From Amblyomma americanum (Eukaryota > Arthropoda > Arachnida > Ixodida > Ixodidae), in assembly GCF_052857255.1 (NCBI RefSeq), contig NC_135497.1:351024622-351088621 (forward strand): DNA of 64,000 nucleotides. Direction: 5' to 3'. A program made the position numbers and the translations under genes. Shown here in pieces: positions 50,301 to 60,500 of this stretch. Every line of letters starts with the position of its first letter. Position 1 is the stretch's first letter. The notes below the pieces were generated by a model that worked only from the letters and a program-made list of their open reading frames with translations, did not search any database and was not told the DNA's origin.

Positions 50301-52418
50301 AACCCTATCAAATTTTTTTTGTTAGCAATATCTAATAGTTCGGCATTTCATGGCTTTGTTGCCGCTTGTCCGGGAGCGAAAGATGCATTTATTTCAAAGA
50401 AATTTGGATTTGAAGTTGAAAATTTTTTTCCCGCCGCTCCGATTCAAACTCGAGAACTCTTATGACGACACGGAGAACTGTTATGACGCCACAGAACGGA
50501 GTGACGTGAAACGTGACGTAAACGGAGACTCCGTGATTTCTGGCGGCTAGCGGTGCGGTCTAGCAGCTGCCGAAATGAAAGCTACCGCCGCCGCACGCTG
50601 AAGGCATCTATCGGGGGTCGCTACCGTCGCTTCGTTTACGTTTGCACCGGCGTCTTGCCAGCGTTACGATGGATCCCATTCCCGAACCCGACGACGAAGT
50701 TCTCGCAAAAACTCCGGCCTGCATTTCAGCGACCTCAGCCCCACAGAGCGTGCGATGCTTTTGAGGGAGCACAGTTAGGTTAGTTGCCGGCGGGTGGTTC
50801 CCCCTTCGTCAGAGAGCAGCCGTTGCAAACTAAATATCATAACCCCACTGCGGGGAGTCGCAAGGGGCCAGGACAAGGTCGGCGCCTTGCGCCCATCGGA
50901 GGCTGGCCAAGGCTTTGGGGCTAACGGATTGTGATTCCTTGAGCGGCGCGGTTGTACGGCGCAGCAGGCGGCATCGAGGTCTCCCATGGTTGCAAGGGCA
51001 AAGTTATTTATTTATTTTTTGCCACAAAGAACAAATGGGTGCTCAAGGGCGGTCGCGTTTTAAGTCGGCGGCTTGAAACTAAAGCCGGCGCACGACGCTT
51101 CAACGGCTTCCGCTAGATCCAACGGGTCCACTGGATCCGGCTCTCTCGCTCACTTGCATGTACCTTCAGATATGTACTGTGAATGGATTAAATTAGCCGA
51201 GCTCGAAATGAACAGCTCCGCTCAACTGCCGCACCTCGCCGCGGAGCCAAATCAGTCTGGCTGGGCCGGCAGCGGCTGGCGCACTCGGCGCGAAATAGAG
51301 ACATGCTCCAAGTCTCCCTCCGCCAGTGCGGTCAGAGTGCGCCGAAGCCACCGAACGCGTCGGCGATCAAGCGCAGTTGCAGTATAGAGGGTCTCGCTTT
51401 GACCAACGTGACTTCGCCGTGCAGCGCGCGCACGCGCCTCGCCGCAGCATAAACGCGCCTTAACAGAGCCTGCGCTTAACCGCTAACCAACGTATTGGGC
51501 GGCGGCATTCATGGGAGCCACTGAAGACCTCCGCCCACTCACTGAATAAAAGAAAAGAAGTCTTGTGCCGAGGTTCGGAATCGAACCAGGGCCTTCGGCG
51601 TTTGAGGCGGAGACACTGCCACTCTTCAGCAAAATAGCATTTGCCACAGTATGCAGGGTGTTTCAGCTAATTTCGGCCAAGCTTTAAAAAATGACAACCA
51701 CACTGTCACTGTTTCACAGCATATCATAGATAATTTCTTGCAGTCCAAAGTGATCACACCTATGCTGTGTCATAGTTCTAGCTAAACGATTTGCCCATGT
51801 TCATCACGAAACCACCTCTGTGACTGATAGGATGTTTGTTCATTACGGCTTTGTATACCTGAACTCTTTCAATCGGAGCGCATTGAGGGTGGTAGTATTG
51901 TGATACAGGAGTGTATAGTCATGCGACAACTTTAAATCTCACTGACTTGATTTTGGGCTCGAAGACAGGACCCACACGAAAGTTGCTTTGAAGAAAATTG
52001 AAAAAGGCATTTCTCAACATGCTCTACATCATTTACATTGAACAGTTTGCTCTAATGTTTGTGATGAACATTTGTCTAATTCATCTTTTTGTTAATTAGC
52101 TAGTGCAGCACATTTGATAAATACGCTATCTTGGTCATCGAATCTTCGTACCGCATTGTCTTTTTTTTTCCGCTTAGCAGAGCTTAGCTAGAACACCTTG
52201 CATGTTGCAGTGCATACTGCCATGTCAACAGTTTTTATTTGAAATTGCAGTTTGTTTGCACTAATTGTATTTTAGTCGGCGTTTGTCTCTAGTCTTTTCT
52301 TACAAATTTTTTCCTTTATCCTTTTCAGTTTCCGTACTGCGATGGTTCACACAACAAGCACAATGAAGAATGTAGTGATAATGTTGGCCCGTTAATTATC
52401 AAACGAAAGGATGCCTGA
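40208..52418 (+). CDS. CISD1: mitoNEET-type CDGSH iron-sulfur protein (three coding exons)
   Basis: Joined exons 40208-40211, 49017-49225 and 52329-52418 give 303 bp: 100 residues plus TGA. The protein starts [20 protein letters not shown]. One hydrophobic segment (about residues 9-28) is the signal anchor. A basic linker and the CDGSH domain follow, with [20 protein letters not shown] and ligands Cys64, Cys66, Cys75 and His79 (C-x-C, P-x-C-D-G-S-H). Family members dimerise on the outer mitochondrial membrane, each binding a [2Fe-2S] cluster facing the cytosol. Length and the [11 protein letters not shown] ending match human CISD1 (108 residues) better than the longer CISD2. Exon joins are phase 1 and phase 0 at GT-AG sites. 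The first exon has only ATGA. Divergently paired with UBE2D. Confidence 0.93.
41456..43363. mobile_element. Large inverted-repeat element (arms about 530 bp), right arm interrupted
   Basis: The left arm 41456-41985 pairs with the right arm 42305-43363. Examples are CATTATAAAGCCATAACACA on the left against TGTGTTATGGCTTTATAATG on the right, and AAAAGGGACCAGCATTCAAA against a TTGAACATTGGTCCCTTTT block. A spacer of about 320 bp separates them. The right arm is split by roughly 445 bp (42530-42975) that has no counterpart on the left. Outer ends carry GTCCTTCTCGTCTGCC-like words seen in tick Penelope-like sequences, so two head-to-head partial PLE copies are one explanation. No intact coding domain was found. 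Confidence 0.75.
42530..42975. mobile_element. Insertion inside the palindrome, with tRNA-like segment
   Basis: Absent from the left arm. Contains GGGTTTCGAGCCCGCAGCAG at 42689 as a reversed or degenerate B-box-like region, a few hundred bases with CpG, and an A/T-rich end. It may be a SINE that entered the right arm after the palindrome formed. Confidence 0.4.
44298..44373 (+). repeat. (TAG)n microsatellite
   Basis: About 25 units of TAG/AGT, interrupted once by TTC near 44317 and ending in AATAAT. Confidence 0.95.
44880..45750 (+). mobile_element. Pogo/Tigger-type non-autonomous element, copy A, with TA TSDs
   Basis: TIRs CAGTAAAACCTCGTTGATAC (left) and GAGTAAAACCTCGTTGATAC (right, reverse complement) are near-identical over 20 bp. 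TA flanks at 44878-44879 and 45751-45752. It is 871 bp long and homologous end to end with 17732-18554. A 67-codon frame (45245-45448) beginning [20 protein letters not shown] is shared with copy B. No transposase catalytic motif is present. Confidence 0.85.
49017..49225 (+). CDS. CISD1: CISD1 exon 2
   Basis: 209 bp from acceptor TTTCAG to donor GTAACA. It encodes the signal anchor, the linker [20 protein letters not shown] and the first two cluster ligands in FCRCWKSKK. The last codon is complete (phase 0). Confidence 0.95.
49287..49782. mobile_element. MITE with AAAGGGACC termini
   Basis: The left end AACTTAAAGGGACCATGAAA with TGAT is mirrored by the right end, whose reverse complement is GAGTTGAAGGGACCCGGAAA with TGAT. 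Arms are about 25 bp and total length is 496 bp. It is non-coding. Confidence 0.7.
50282..51480. repeat. CpG-rich repeat-like segment
   Basis: Starts with TTAAAGGGACACTGAGGAG, a MITE-type terminus, and ends in GCGCGCGCACGCGCCTCGCC ... AAACGCGCCTTAAC, which resembles sequence at 7560-7610. A matching right TIR was not found. Short frames near 50670-50780 look coding-like ([15 protein letters not shown] in one frame) but cannot be assigned. Confidence 0.4.
51560..51632 (-). mobile_element. tRNA-like SINE remnant
   Basis: GGTTCGGAATCGAACCAGG and GGCCTTCGGCGTTTGAGGCG look like the reversed 3' half of a tRNA (reverse complement with GGTTCGATTCC). There is no full cloverleaf, so it is read as a SINE head rather than a tRNA gene. 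Confidence 0.4.
51651..52204. mobile_element. MITE with ATGCARGGTGTT termini
   Basis: The left ATGCAGGGTGTTTCAGCTAA (51651-51670) and the reverse complement of the right end ATGCAAGGTGTTCTAGCTAA (52185-52204) form a 20-bp TIR with three mismatches. Length 554 bp, non-coding. Its right end is 124 bp from CISD1 exon 3. Confidence 0.8.
52329..52418 (+). CDS. CISD1: CISD1 exon 3 (last)
   Basis: Acceptor CTTTTCAG. Encodes [20 protein letters not shown] followed by PLIIKRKDA and TGA. It supplies cluster ligands Cys75 and His79. Confidence 0.96.
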   Translation, partial: FPYCDGSHNKHNEECSDNVGPLIIKRKDA

Positions 52419-52478
52419 AGCAGTGGCAGGCAAACCAGGAATCCAGTAGTGCATTTCACAGGCGAGCTGTTAGTTTGA

Positions 52479-52484
52479 AATAAA
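52479..52484 (+). terminator. CISD1 polyadenylation signal
   Basis: AATAAA 61 bp after the stop codon, with the GT-rich TGTGTTGTCAC about 30 bp downstream. A 3' UTR of about 80-90 bases is implied. Confidence 0.75.
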
Positions 52485-52509
52485 TTCGCAAGCAACGACC
52501 CAGTGAAGC

Positions 52510-55500
52510 GAGGCTGTGTTGTCACTATTTTCAACCTTGCTTTTTGCTAATCTGGGAGGCTTTATTCTGCAAAAGCTGCGGCAGAAAGAGGAACTTGGTA
52601 ACTTTGTGCTTTTTTTTTTTGGTACCTGCATTGGCCATCACAGTGGCGGGCAGCATCACTTGGACATGGTAATGAGCATTAGAGGTGTGGCACTGCATCC
52701 TAGAATGAATGCTCTCTGACAGGGCACACAGCTAGAGCAAGCATTTGTTGTGTTCTGAAAACTTTCAGGTGGACTGTAGTTGTGTGCCCACAGTCATCAC
52801 GGTGTACATGGAGCATTGAGAGCTCGATGGCTTTTTACTCGCAAATAATGGAAAGAGATAGGCAAGGGAAGGAAATTAAAGATGTCAGCCATATTTTGGT
52901 CACACCATTTCTAACTGGTTATAAGTCACTACAGTCTCTCGTTCCTTGCAACAGAATAAGCACAGGCTGAGCCTGCAAAGCTTGCATGTGCAGATCCCTG
53001 CACAGCGACGTGTAATGCTAATGTAATGGCAGTGTTGAGGATTCATAACGTGACTGCAGGCATGGACGAATAGTGTACTTTAAGGTCAAAGCAAATTTGA
53101 ATCGAACAGTGATATTCGATGAATAATTGCAAAGCACATACTCACTTTTCAAGCAGTCTAGAGCAGAAAGAATAAAAATGAATGTGGCAGGAGGACAGGT
53201 TAAGGTTTATTGTAATGAACAGTATGGCGACCAAAATATAGATCGCAGTATAAATTGCATCTAGCATTACCGTTTTATTGTGTTAACAATTGCCAATTTA
53301 AAATATTTGGACAGTGCCCATGCTATACAAGTGCCAATACTTCACATAAAAACTGCAAAACAATACGTACAAATGTTCACATATTTTCGTCACGGTTTGG
53401 GACGTATCCTGTCGAAAAGTGGTTATCAGGCGCTCGGAGGTTCTCGTGAACAAAAAGTTGTTTCACGTGTTCTGCGAGAAGCAGCTCCCGCCTGTTGCTT
53501 ACCACATTGCTCACTGTTCACAAGTCTTCTCTGGTTTGAGTGGCAGGGATAGACACTTTTGGATAACCTTGGCTAAAGCACAATGCAAGTGCCTACAATG
53601 ATGTTTCGACCAGCCCTTTTGTTCTCACACAAGGTAATGGAGAGCAGCTAGCTGGCTACTTCATTGTGGTGATGATGAATTTTAATGTGGCAAGGGAAGC
53701 TTTGGCAAAAAACCTTATGACACAAGGTGTTTTTTTTTACACAAGGGGGTTAAGAACCCTCTTCCAAGCAAGAAATCATCCCAGAGAGGCCGAGCACCGG
53801 GCCTGTGGTACCCAGGTTGCTGACCACCTTTTTGGCAGCAGCTTAATGCCCAGTCTCATGGCATTCAGTGGAGATTGAGGTTGTAAAGCCCACATGGTAC
53901 TATATATAGATGCACTCCGCACTGGGCCTGTACTGTTAAGATGTGGTTGCTAATGATCTTTTTGAGCTTCTGCAAGCTCTGCTGCTCGCATTATGAGCAA
54001 ACCTTTCACCCAACTCCTCTCACTTTCGGGAGTGTAGCAAATCCCTTTGTAAACCATGCTGTTTGCAGTGCCAAAAACCCTTTTGGCACTGCAGACATTG
54101 GATTGGATTTTTCAGCAGTGACGGTTGAGTTAATGCTGACAACGGTGAACCAGTAGAATGGACGGGGCTTGGCTGCCGCGCTACTTCACCCCGGAATGTT
54201 GGAATTGTTCGGGAACATCGAATAATTCGACAAATTAGAATGCTTTAGGTGGAAGCGAATGTCGATTGGAGAATTGCTGGATTCTCATGTTGAATATTCG
54301 TCTGCCCCTAATAAATTGCTGTAACTGAAACCTTTTGGTAATTTGAAAGTACCGCCACGCTTCAAACGCTTCCACCACTACGGAACGTCCTCGTCCCTTG
54401 TGCGTCCCTTTCATGCAGACCAGTTTCTCACCTGCTTTTCTGGGCAATGATTGATTCTCCCGTTCTGTTGTCCTTGGAAATGCGTGGAGCTTGCATTTTA
54501 CTTGTATTTTTCTGTTTCGTTGGCACCATTTTTCTCAGCGCGGCATAGTGAATGTTGCACGCTATGCTTTCTGTGCTTTGCTCTAGCAGTATACGCTGTG
54601 CTTTTGCGCGTTTAACTGCAGCAAGTGGCCTGAAAATGGCTGCGCAGTTTTTGCAACACCACAAAAAAAAGCTTGGAGGCTTGTGCAAGCAGTGGCTTAG
54701 AATTCTTTTCCGACCAACAACAGTGTCGTTGGCAAGGTAACGCGCATTAATTATTGCCTGTGGTTAACGCATCCCCTTATTCAAAATTTTTTCCTTCTTG
54801 CATGCTCCTCATTTATTGCGTGTTAGAGGTAATTTATGCATTTCATAAGAAAAACTCGCAGGTTGGTTACATGTGTATAACGCGAATGTTGTAGCTTTAG
54901 GTGCGCCATGTGATGCTCAAGTGCACATGTGCTCTAACACGCAGCTCCTTGTTCGCCATGCTCCTTCAGTACCTCTAGCCAGTGTTCTAAACTTATGTAC
55001 AGTTTAGCGCGATTTGAAGGTTATCGCGTGACCGTTGATCGGCTTAGCGTTCTTGGCCCCTAGCGGCCGGTTTTGGAACAATGAGTGTCACGATTTCGTA
55101 TTCTCTCCCTTGTTCGATCTTCCATGCTCCAACCATCACCTCCATGACGAAATTATCTCCCTTTCTCTTTATTCTAAGCTTTCCATTCTTTGCAATGAAG
55201 TGTGGACTTGATTACCTCTTATCTTTGCGGATGATAACTAAATTGGTGGGAAAGATTTGGTAAAGGTGTTCCTTAGCACTGCTTCATTTGAACCACTTTC
55301 TGAGTTGCAAAAAATATACCATCACAACATCGCCCCGTCATACTGTCTTTGTCCGTCAAAAATTTCACAAAAGATTTTTGCAGAAGGGTGTAACTGCTGT
55401 TACACACGCCTGATGCATCTTCGTAGCGTCTAATTCCAGATAATACTGAAGAATACGTATCCTGCAATACCATCATGCTTGTTCGATGAAGCAAAAAGAA

Positions 55501-56340
55501 AGCTAAAGAGCTACTTGCCAACAAGGGAGTGGCGGCTGCTTAAGGAACAGCAATGAGAGTGGGGGAAGCTGGCCTGATACCTCCCTTGCCACGGCAGAGG
55601 ATTCTGGGCCATGGCGCTGTTCCTGTTTTCTGTCGACGCTCGTGCGATAACCATCAAATCACGCTAGACTGTACACTGGCACAGAAGTCTCGGCACGCTG
55701 CCAAGTTCGCTGCGTGTGAGCCACCTCCGCCGGTGCAACCATCGAAACAAATGCCTGGCTATTACTGACGCACTGCCAAGGCCAGTGCTACAGATGACGC
55801 AAAACTCATTTATAACGCTCTGAAATGAGTTTTAAACCAGGTATTATACTTGGTCTGCATGCGTCAGCAGAAAGTGTGCCGGAAAGGGGGCTACGCCAAT
55901 GTGCGTAAAGCCAGTTTGCGGAATGCAGTATGGGCACTTCTGAACTAGGTTGTCCTGTTATCATTGGGCTATTCCAAGTGCTTAAAGGGGCTCTGGAACA
56001 CCTGAGGAAAGTGCATAACCTCACTGAATCTCTATATTGTATCGTCCTAGACACCTGAGCTAAACAATACACTTCTACGCGCAGCAGAGAACCCACACGG
56101 GCGCAAAAGTTGGAGAGCCCTTTCCGGTGACTTTTTGGAAGTCTCTCTCCGCGTCGCATGTCTACGTATGTTGGTTGAGAGATGACTATTGGTTCGATTC
56201 TTTTAGATGTTACGCAGCTACCATGGCCGCGGCCAGTCAGACGCATCGCTCCATTGTGTCGGGAAGCGTCGGCGGTGGGGCCGGTGAAAGAGCGCCAACC
56301 TTTCAGCATGCAAAAAGAGACTGAAGACAGCTACTGATAC
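52510..56340. other. Intergenic stretch, no gene recognised
   Basis: Mixed AT-rich sequence. Short frames around 53.3-53.5, 54.5-54.7 and 55.5-55.8 kb lack domains, splice-linked partners or motifs. A perfect palindrome at 54064 is listed separately. Confidence 0.4.
54064..54093. repeat. Perfect 13-bp-arm hairpin
   Basis: TGCAGTGCCAAAA, loop ACCC, TTTTGGCACTGCA. The second arm is the exact reverse complement of the first. Confidence 0.9.
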
Positions 56341-56671
56341 CCCTCAAAGGAAGCCCTCCAGCCAATGGCGTCGACAGATTGTCATGACGTTGCAGTTAGT
56401 CCAATTCCACAGAGGCACTTGCTGGTCAGTGGTCACCTGCAATTTTTATGGTAATGCAGCAGAGGCTAGGCAGGAAAGAGAAGGAGACTGTCCTCTCAGC
56501 ACTAGCAACACTACCCGCTGTCCAACTTCCCCCTCCAGGCGAACAACCCACTCCCCACTACAGAAGGATAAAGGACAGTCTCCTTTTCTTTCCTACCTCC
56601 TCTGCTGCATTGCGACCACGATGTCATGAGAACCGGAAGACAGCATTGGCTGGAGAGCCTCCTTTGCGGGA
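56341..56671. mobile_element. Foldback MITE (331 bp)
   Basis: The outer ends CCCTCAAAGGAAGCCCTCCA with GCCAATGGC are mirrored by GCATTGGCTGGAGAGCCTCC with TTTGCGGG. A second inverted pair lies inside: GCAGCAGAGGC ... GGAGACTGTCCT (56456-56493) against AGGACAGTCTCC ... TCTGCTGC (56572-56608). Much of the element can fold into one long hairpin. Related end words occur at about 28056 and 36351. Confidence 0.8.
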
Positions 56672-57042
56672 CGCTTGCTGCTACCTTCTTGACCTGTATC
56701 TGACTAGAGGAGAGGGAAAGGCACGATGACGCTGACATTCAAATTTTGACTACAGATATAAGAATTTTTGCTGAACTTAGGATATTCGTGAAGCGGCGTC
56801 CTTTAACATCCCATGCATACTGCAACTTTATTGAGAGCCCTTTTCGGAGTATCTTTATCAAAGAAGGTGGGGCATCAAGTGAACTGCATGTAGACGATCA
56901 GTGATGGAATTGCTGCTAAACCGTCGCGGTAGCGATGACCTGAGAGAAGAGGCTGCGACTATGCTCATGTGCAAAGCTTTAAATATCATTTTCTTCGGCG
57001 CTCATCATAAAGTCGGTCAGTTTACCTTTGTGTGTATGTGCT

Positions 57043-57585
57043 TGTCACGGGTTCGGTGATCACGCGAGGTCATCACCGAATCATGACAATAAGGGGGTGG
57101 CCGTTCGATGCCCGGCTTAGCCGGTAAGCAAACGCAGTGAATGAGACAGAGGCGTGTTAAGAGGTAACAACAACAAAACAACGTTTATAGAATCGATACT
57201 AGCCATACGACAGCTTTTACAGGAGAGGAATGGAAATTTTGCAAAACAATTACCACGGACTGTGGAAACACATCGCATTAAATCCACTGAATGAAGTTAT
57301 ACATTTCAATAAGAGATTGTTTTCAAAGATGAGGACGAAGGAGTGAGTCCAATTAGCGACAGTTGCAAAGAAAGTTAAGAAGGGGAGCGAACATACAGTT
57401 GACCGGGGAGCGCGGCGGCAGTCCACAAAGACGCAGGCTGGGTGGCCCCCGAAGGCGACGGTCCTTCTGAGGCAACTGGTGAGTTCAAGGATGCGGTGCG
57501 GCGGCTCGGGATCCTGGGAGTGCTTGGCGGCGGCTTTCCGCAGAGCGCGCAGAAGCTTGAGCCCGTTCGGCCCCTTCTTAAAGGC
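57043..57585 (-). mobile_element. LTR-like sequence with terminal hairpin
   Basis: A hairpin at 57043-57088 (TGTCACGGGTTCGGTGAT against ATCACCGAATCATGACA) borders the AAGGGGGTGG run. GTAACAACAACAAAACAACG with a TTTATAG box at 57184 follows, then a GC-rich part to about 57585. On the minus strand this could be the R/U5 end of an LTR bounded by TG...CA. No partner LTR is visible. The call is tentative. Confidence 0.4.
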
Positions 57586-60500
57586 TTAGGTCATTAGCGG
57601 ACGAAGCACTCGGTGTCCAAAACACACACACACCAAAAACGCACCAAGTAGTTCACACACAAAAAAGGAGTCACGTGGGCACCCACACTTTGACACTGTG
57701 TGACCGCCATCTTGAAGTAGGAAAAATTTACGAGTACACAAAAGCAGCTCAAGCCTTTGGCAGTAGTAGGGGTGACCTTGAGCTGGGAAAAAATAAGATA
57801 GAACAAGCAGCACGCATGCCCCCGCAAGTGCAGTGCGAGGGGGTTGCACAACTAGAAGAAACTGCAACTGAAACAGCGTGCTCGTACTCGTACTCTTCCA
57901 TAGACACATAGTGGCTACATCGACATACTATGTTTAAAGAAACACTGACAGATCAGTTTTATATAAGCATAAGTGAATTAAAAGATACCGCCCCTTCTGT
58001 GACAGCGCCATTTCAGAAGAGGGCAACAACGCGGTTTTGGAAGCCCAGAAAGGTGTGTATCGAAGACGTAACTGGCGGTGGTGTGCCGTCATCCGCCTAA
58101 GCTGTGCGCACACAACAAGGCTCTTGCCGAGGGTCAGTTTGCTGCACCTCTACTACCGAAAATAGAAAAAGGCCTAATGAGCATATTCGCAAATAAAGCT
58201 GTGTTAATCGTCATTCAGGGGACATCATTTGCAATAGGCTCCTCCATATGTTATCAAAGGCAGCATATTCAAGCATGCTTGACCATGCCAACCATGTTGT
58301 TGAACAAATCAACTCCTTCCACGTTTCATGTTTGCTTTTATTTTAAAGTGAAAGCTTTACTACGCCAGCCAGCGAGCCATTTCGGCTCGTCGCGCACTTC
58401 AGCCATATGCCCGTGGCCGACGCACGACCTTGAGCCGCCGTTGGCTAGCAACGCCGCACTCCAACAGATGGCGCCGCCGTCACCACTCGCTCCACCAGAT
58501 GTGCTCCGCTGGGGTAGAGGGAGAGGAGGTGTTGCCTCGCGGGGGTGTATGGACCTCCTTCACCCCGCGACGTCACGAAGATGCGGTGGCGCTGATGTTA
58601 GCAGCGACTTTCGCATGGTAGGCAAAACAGGTTCCGCTTGCCCGTGCCTACCGCAGCTGCCGCAGCTACCGGCGGCTGCTTCAAGCCTGTGCACTGCAGA
58701 AGCAGCATGTATTGACCAGCTGCGTCACTGCTGGATCCGCGTAGTAGCATAAAAAATATTAAATTAGCCTCGATAGGTGTCTCGCGCATAAATGCCGCAT
58801 TCGGAAACTGGCTAACAGGCATTGGGCCACGGTAGTAAAGCGCGAAGTCTGGGAGTCGATAGGCACTGCCACTCAATGCACTTAATAGCATGCAAGTTAC
58901 TGCGTTCATTCACCTGAACTTCAGGATAGTAGGCTGATAATTGCCCAAGGAAAAAAAAAGACATATGCAGCTGCACACGTACCTATTATCACCTTGAGCC
59001 AGAGTGCACGGGGCGCCGACAGGTTCACTCGCCCCCAAGGAATGCGTTTTTTGTTAATAGCACACCATGGTTAAATGGCGCGTTTTGTGACATTTAATAG
59101 TTACTTGAAACTGTTTCTTGATATGACGACGTAATTATTTCATTCGAGTAGAAAGAAGTCTGGTAAGTTGTGTCAATCTTGCGCGGTCGCGTTGGTGTGC
59201 TTAGAATAACGTACCTTAAGTGGTGTGCTAAACGCCATATGCTTTTTCATTGCATCATGCATGTTTCATGAGGTAATACATGATCAGAAGCTTGTTTGGA
59301 AAGAAGCAGCCGCAGGCGTGCTACTAACAGACACGTGGCGAGATTGAGAGGGGACGCGGCATGAAAAATGTTTTCGTTATTCATGCATGCGATATGTAAC
59401 TAAACTTGGTGCAAATATGAAATTCCTACCCTAGTTTCAGTCATTCCTTTTATTTATAGTTATACCTGGTGCAGTTCTGGGTAATTATAATTAACACCGT
59501 CGTCAAGTCTCCCCAAGCTAGGTCTCAAATAATTGAGTAGATAGTGCGCAGGTTTTTATGCCAGCATGTGCATAAAGCCCTGTTCTGTATGATGACGCGA
59601 TTAGTTCTTTTTCTATATGATCAGTACTTATGCATGCATAGTTACATGAAAACGTTTCTTACAAAAAATAACTAACACAATACTGCACGTGTAGGGAAAA
59701 AAATCGAGAGATTTATTACGCTCCTCAACGTCTCAGGAATAGTTTGCGACAAATGGAATCATTTGATTTTCATGCGAATTACGAAGGTGCACTGTGATCC
59801 AGTCGCAGAAAATGTGAGAGGTCAGAAGAGAGAGAGAGAATGAAAAGGAAACGCAGGGAGGTTAAAAGAAAACGAACCTTAAAGTATATTCCCTCGTTTA
59901 TGGCATCTTCGCTTTCGCTTTGGTCAAAATGCGGCACTGAAATCAAAGAAATTACCTCACAATTTTTGACGACCACACTTCTAAAAAGCGTATTATAAAT
60001 TTGTACTCAATATTTTGCTATAATTTTTCGTCACGAAACTAGACTTCAGGGCTAGGAAAGAAAATAATTCTAGAAATCAAGAATTTTCACCAAATCGACC
60101 TGCTTAACAAGAGGACAAGTCAGCCTGGCTGGTGCGTGGTCATGCGGCTGAAAACAGCGCTAAGCGAGACGGGAGATCGGGGACACGACGCTGTCCCCAC
60201 TTTTCGCGCAGCGCGACACGTACGTATGTCAGCAGACGATAAGCGCATGTCTGCTCCGACGAAACAACGCCAGCACTTCCCCTCACTACTGTCCCGAAGT
60301 AAAATCATTCCGGCTAGTGCAGAGTGTCAAAACTTGTTTTATTCAATGCCTAGCGCATAAATAAACGGCAGGAACGCTTTCTACATGTTTACTACTAACC
60401 ATATATACAATACACAGTGGCAAACTATTTCTCTTTATAGGCCGCACGTGGACAACGCGAGCTCGTGTACTTCGACAACTTACTAAGTTGGAAGCATCAA

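Larger units (their letters stand above)
49226..52328 (+). other. CISD1 intron 2 (3.1 kb)
   Basis: Contains two MITEs (49287-49782 and 51651-52204) and a TIR-like word TTAAAGGGACACTGAGGAG at 50283. A CpG-rich segment spans 50.5-51.5 kb, and a tRNA-like SINE remnant lies at about 51570-51630. No further exon is recognised. Confidence 0.75.

Noticed and set aside
40208..52418. CISD2 instead of CISD1
   Set aside because: Length of 100 residues, short N terminus before the single membrane segment, and the C-terminal sequence fit CISD1 better; arthropod CISD2 has a longer N-terminal region. Orthology still needs a tree.
58078..58752. 224-codon open frame
   Set aside because: GC-rich repeat-like composition, no domain, no splice-consistent neighbours, and the second half overlaps a dispersed-repeat-like module.
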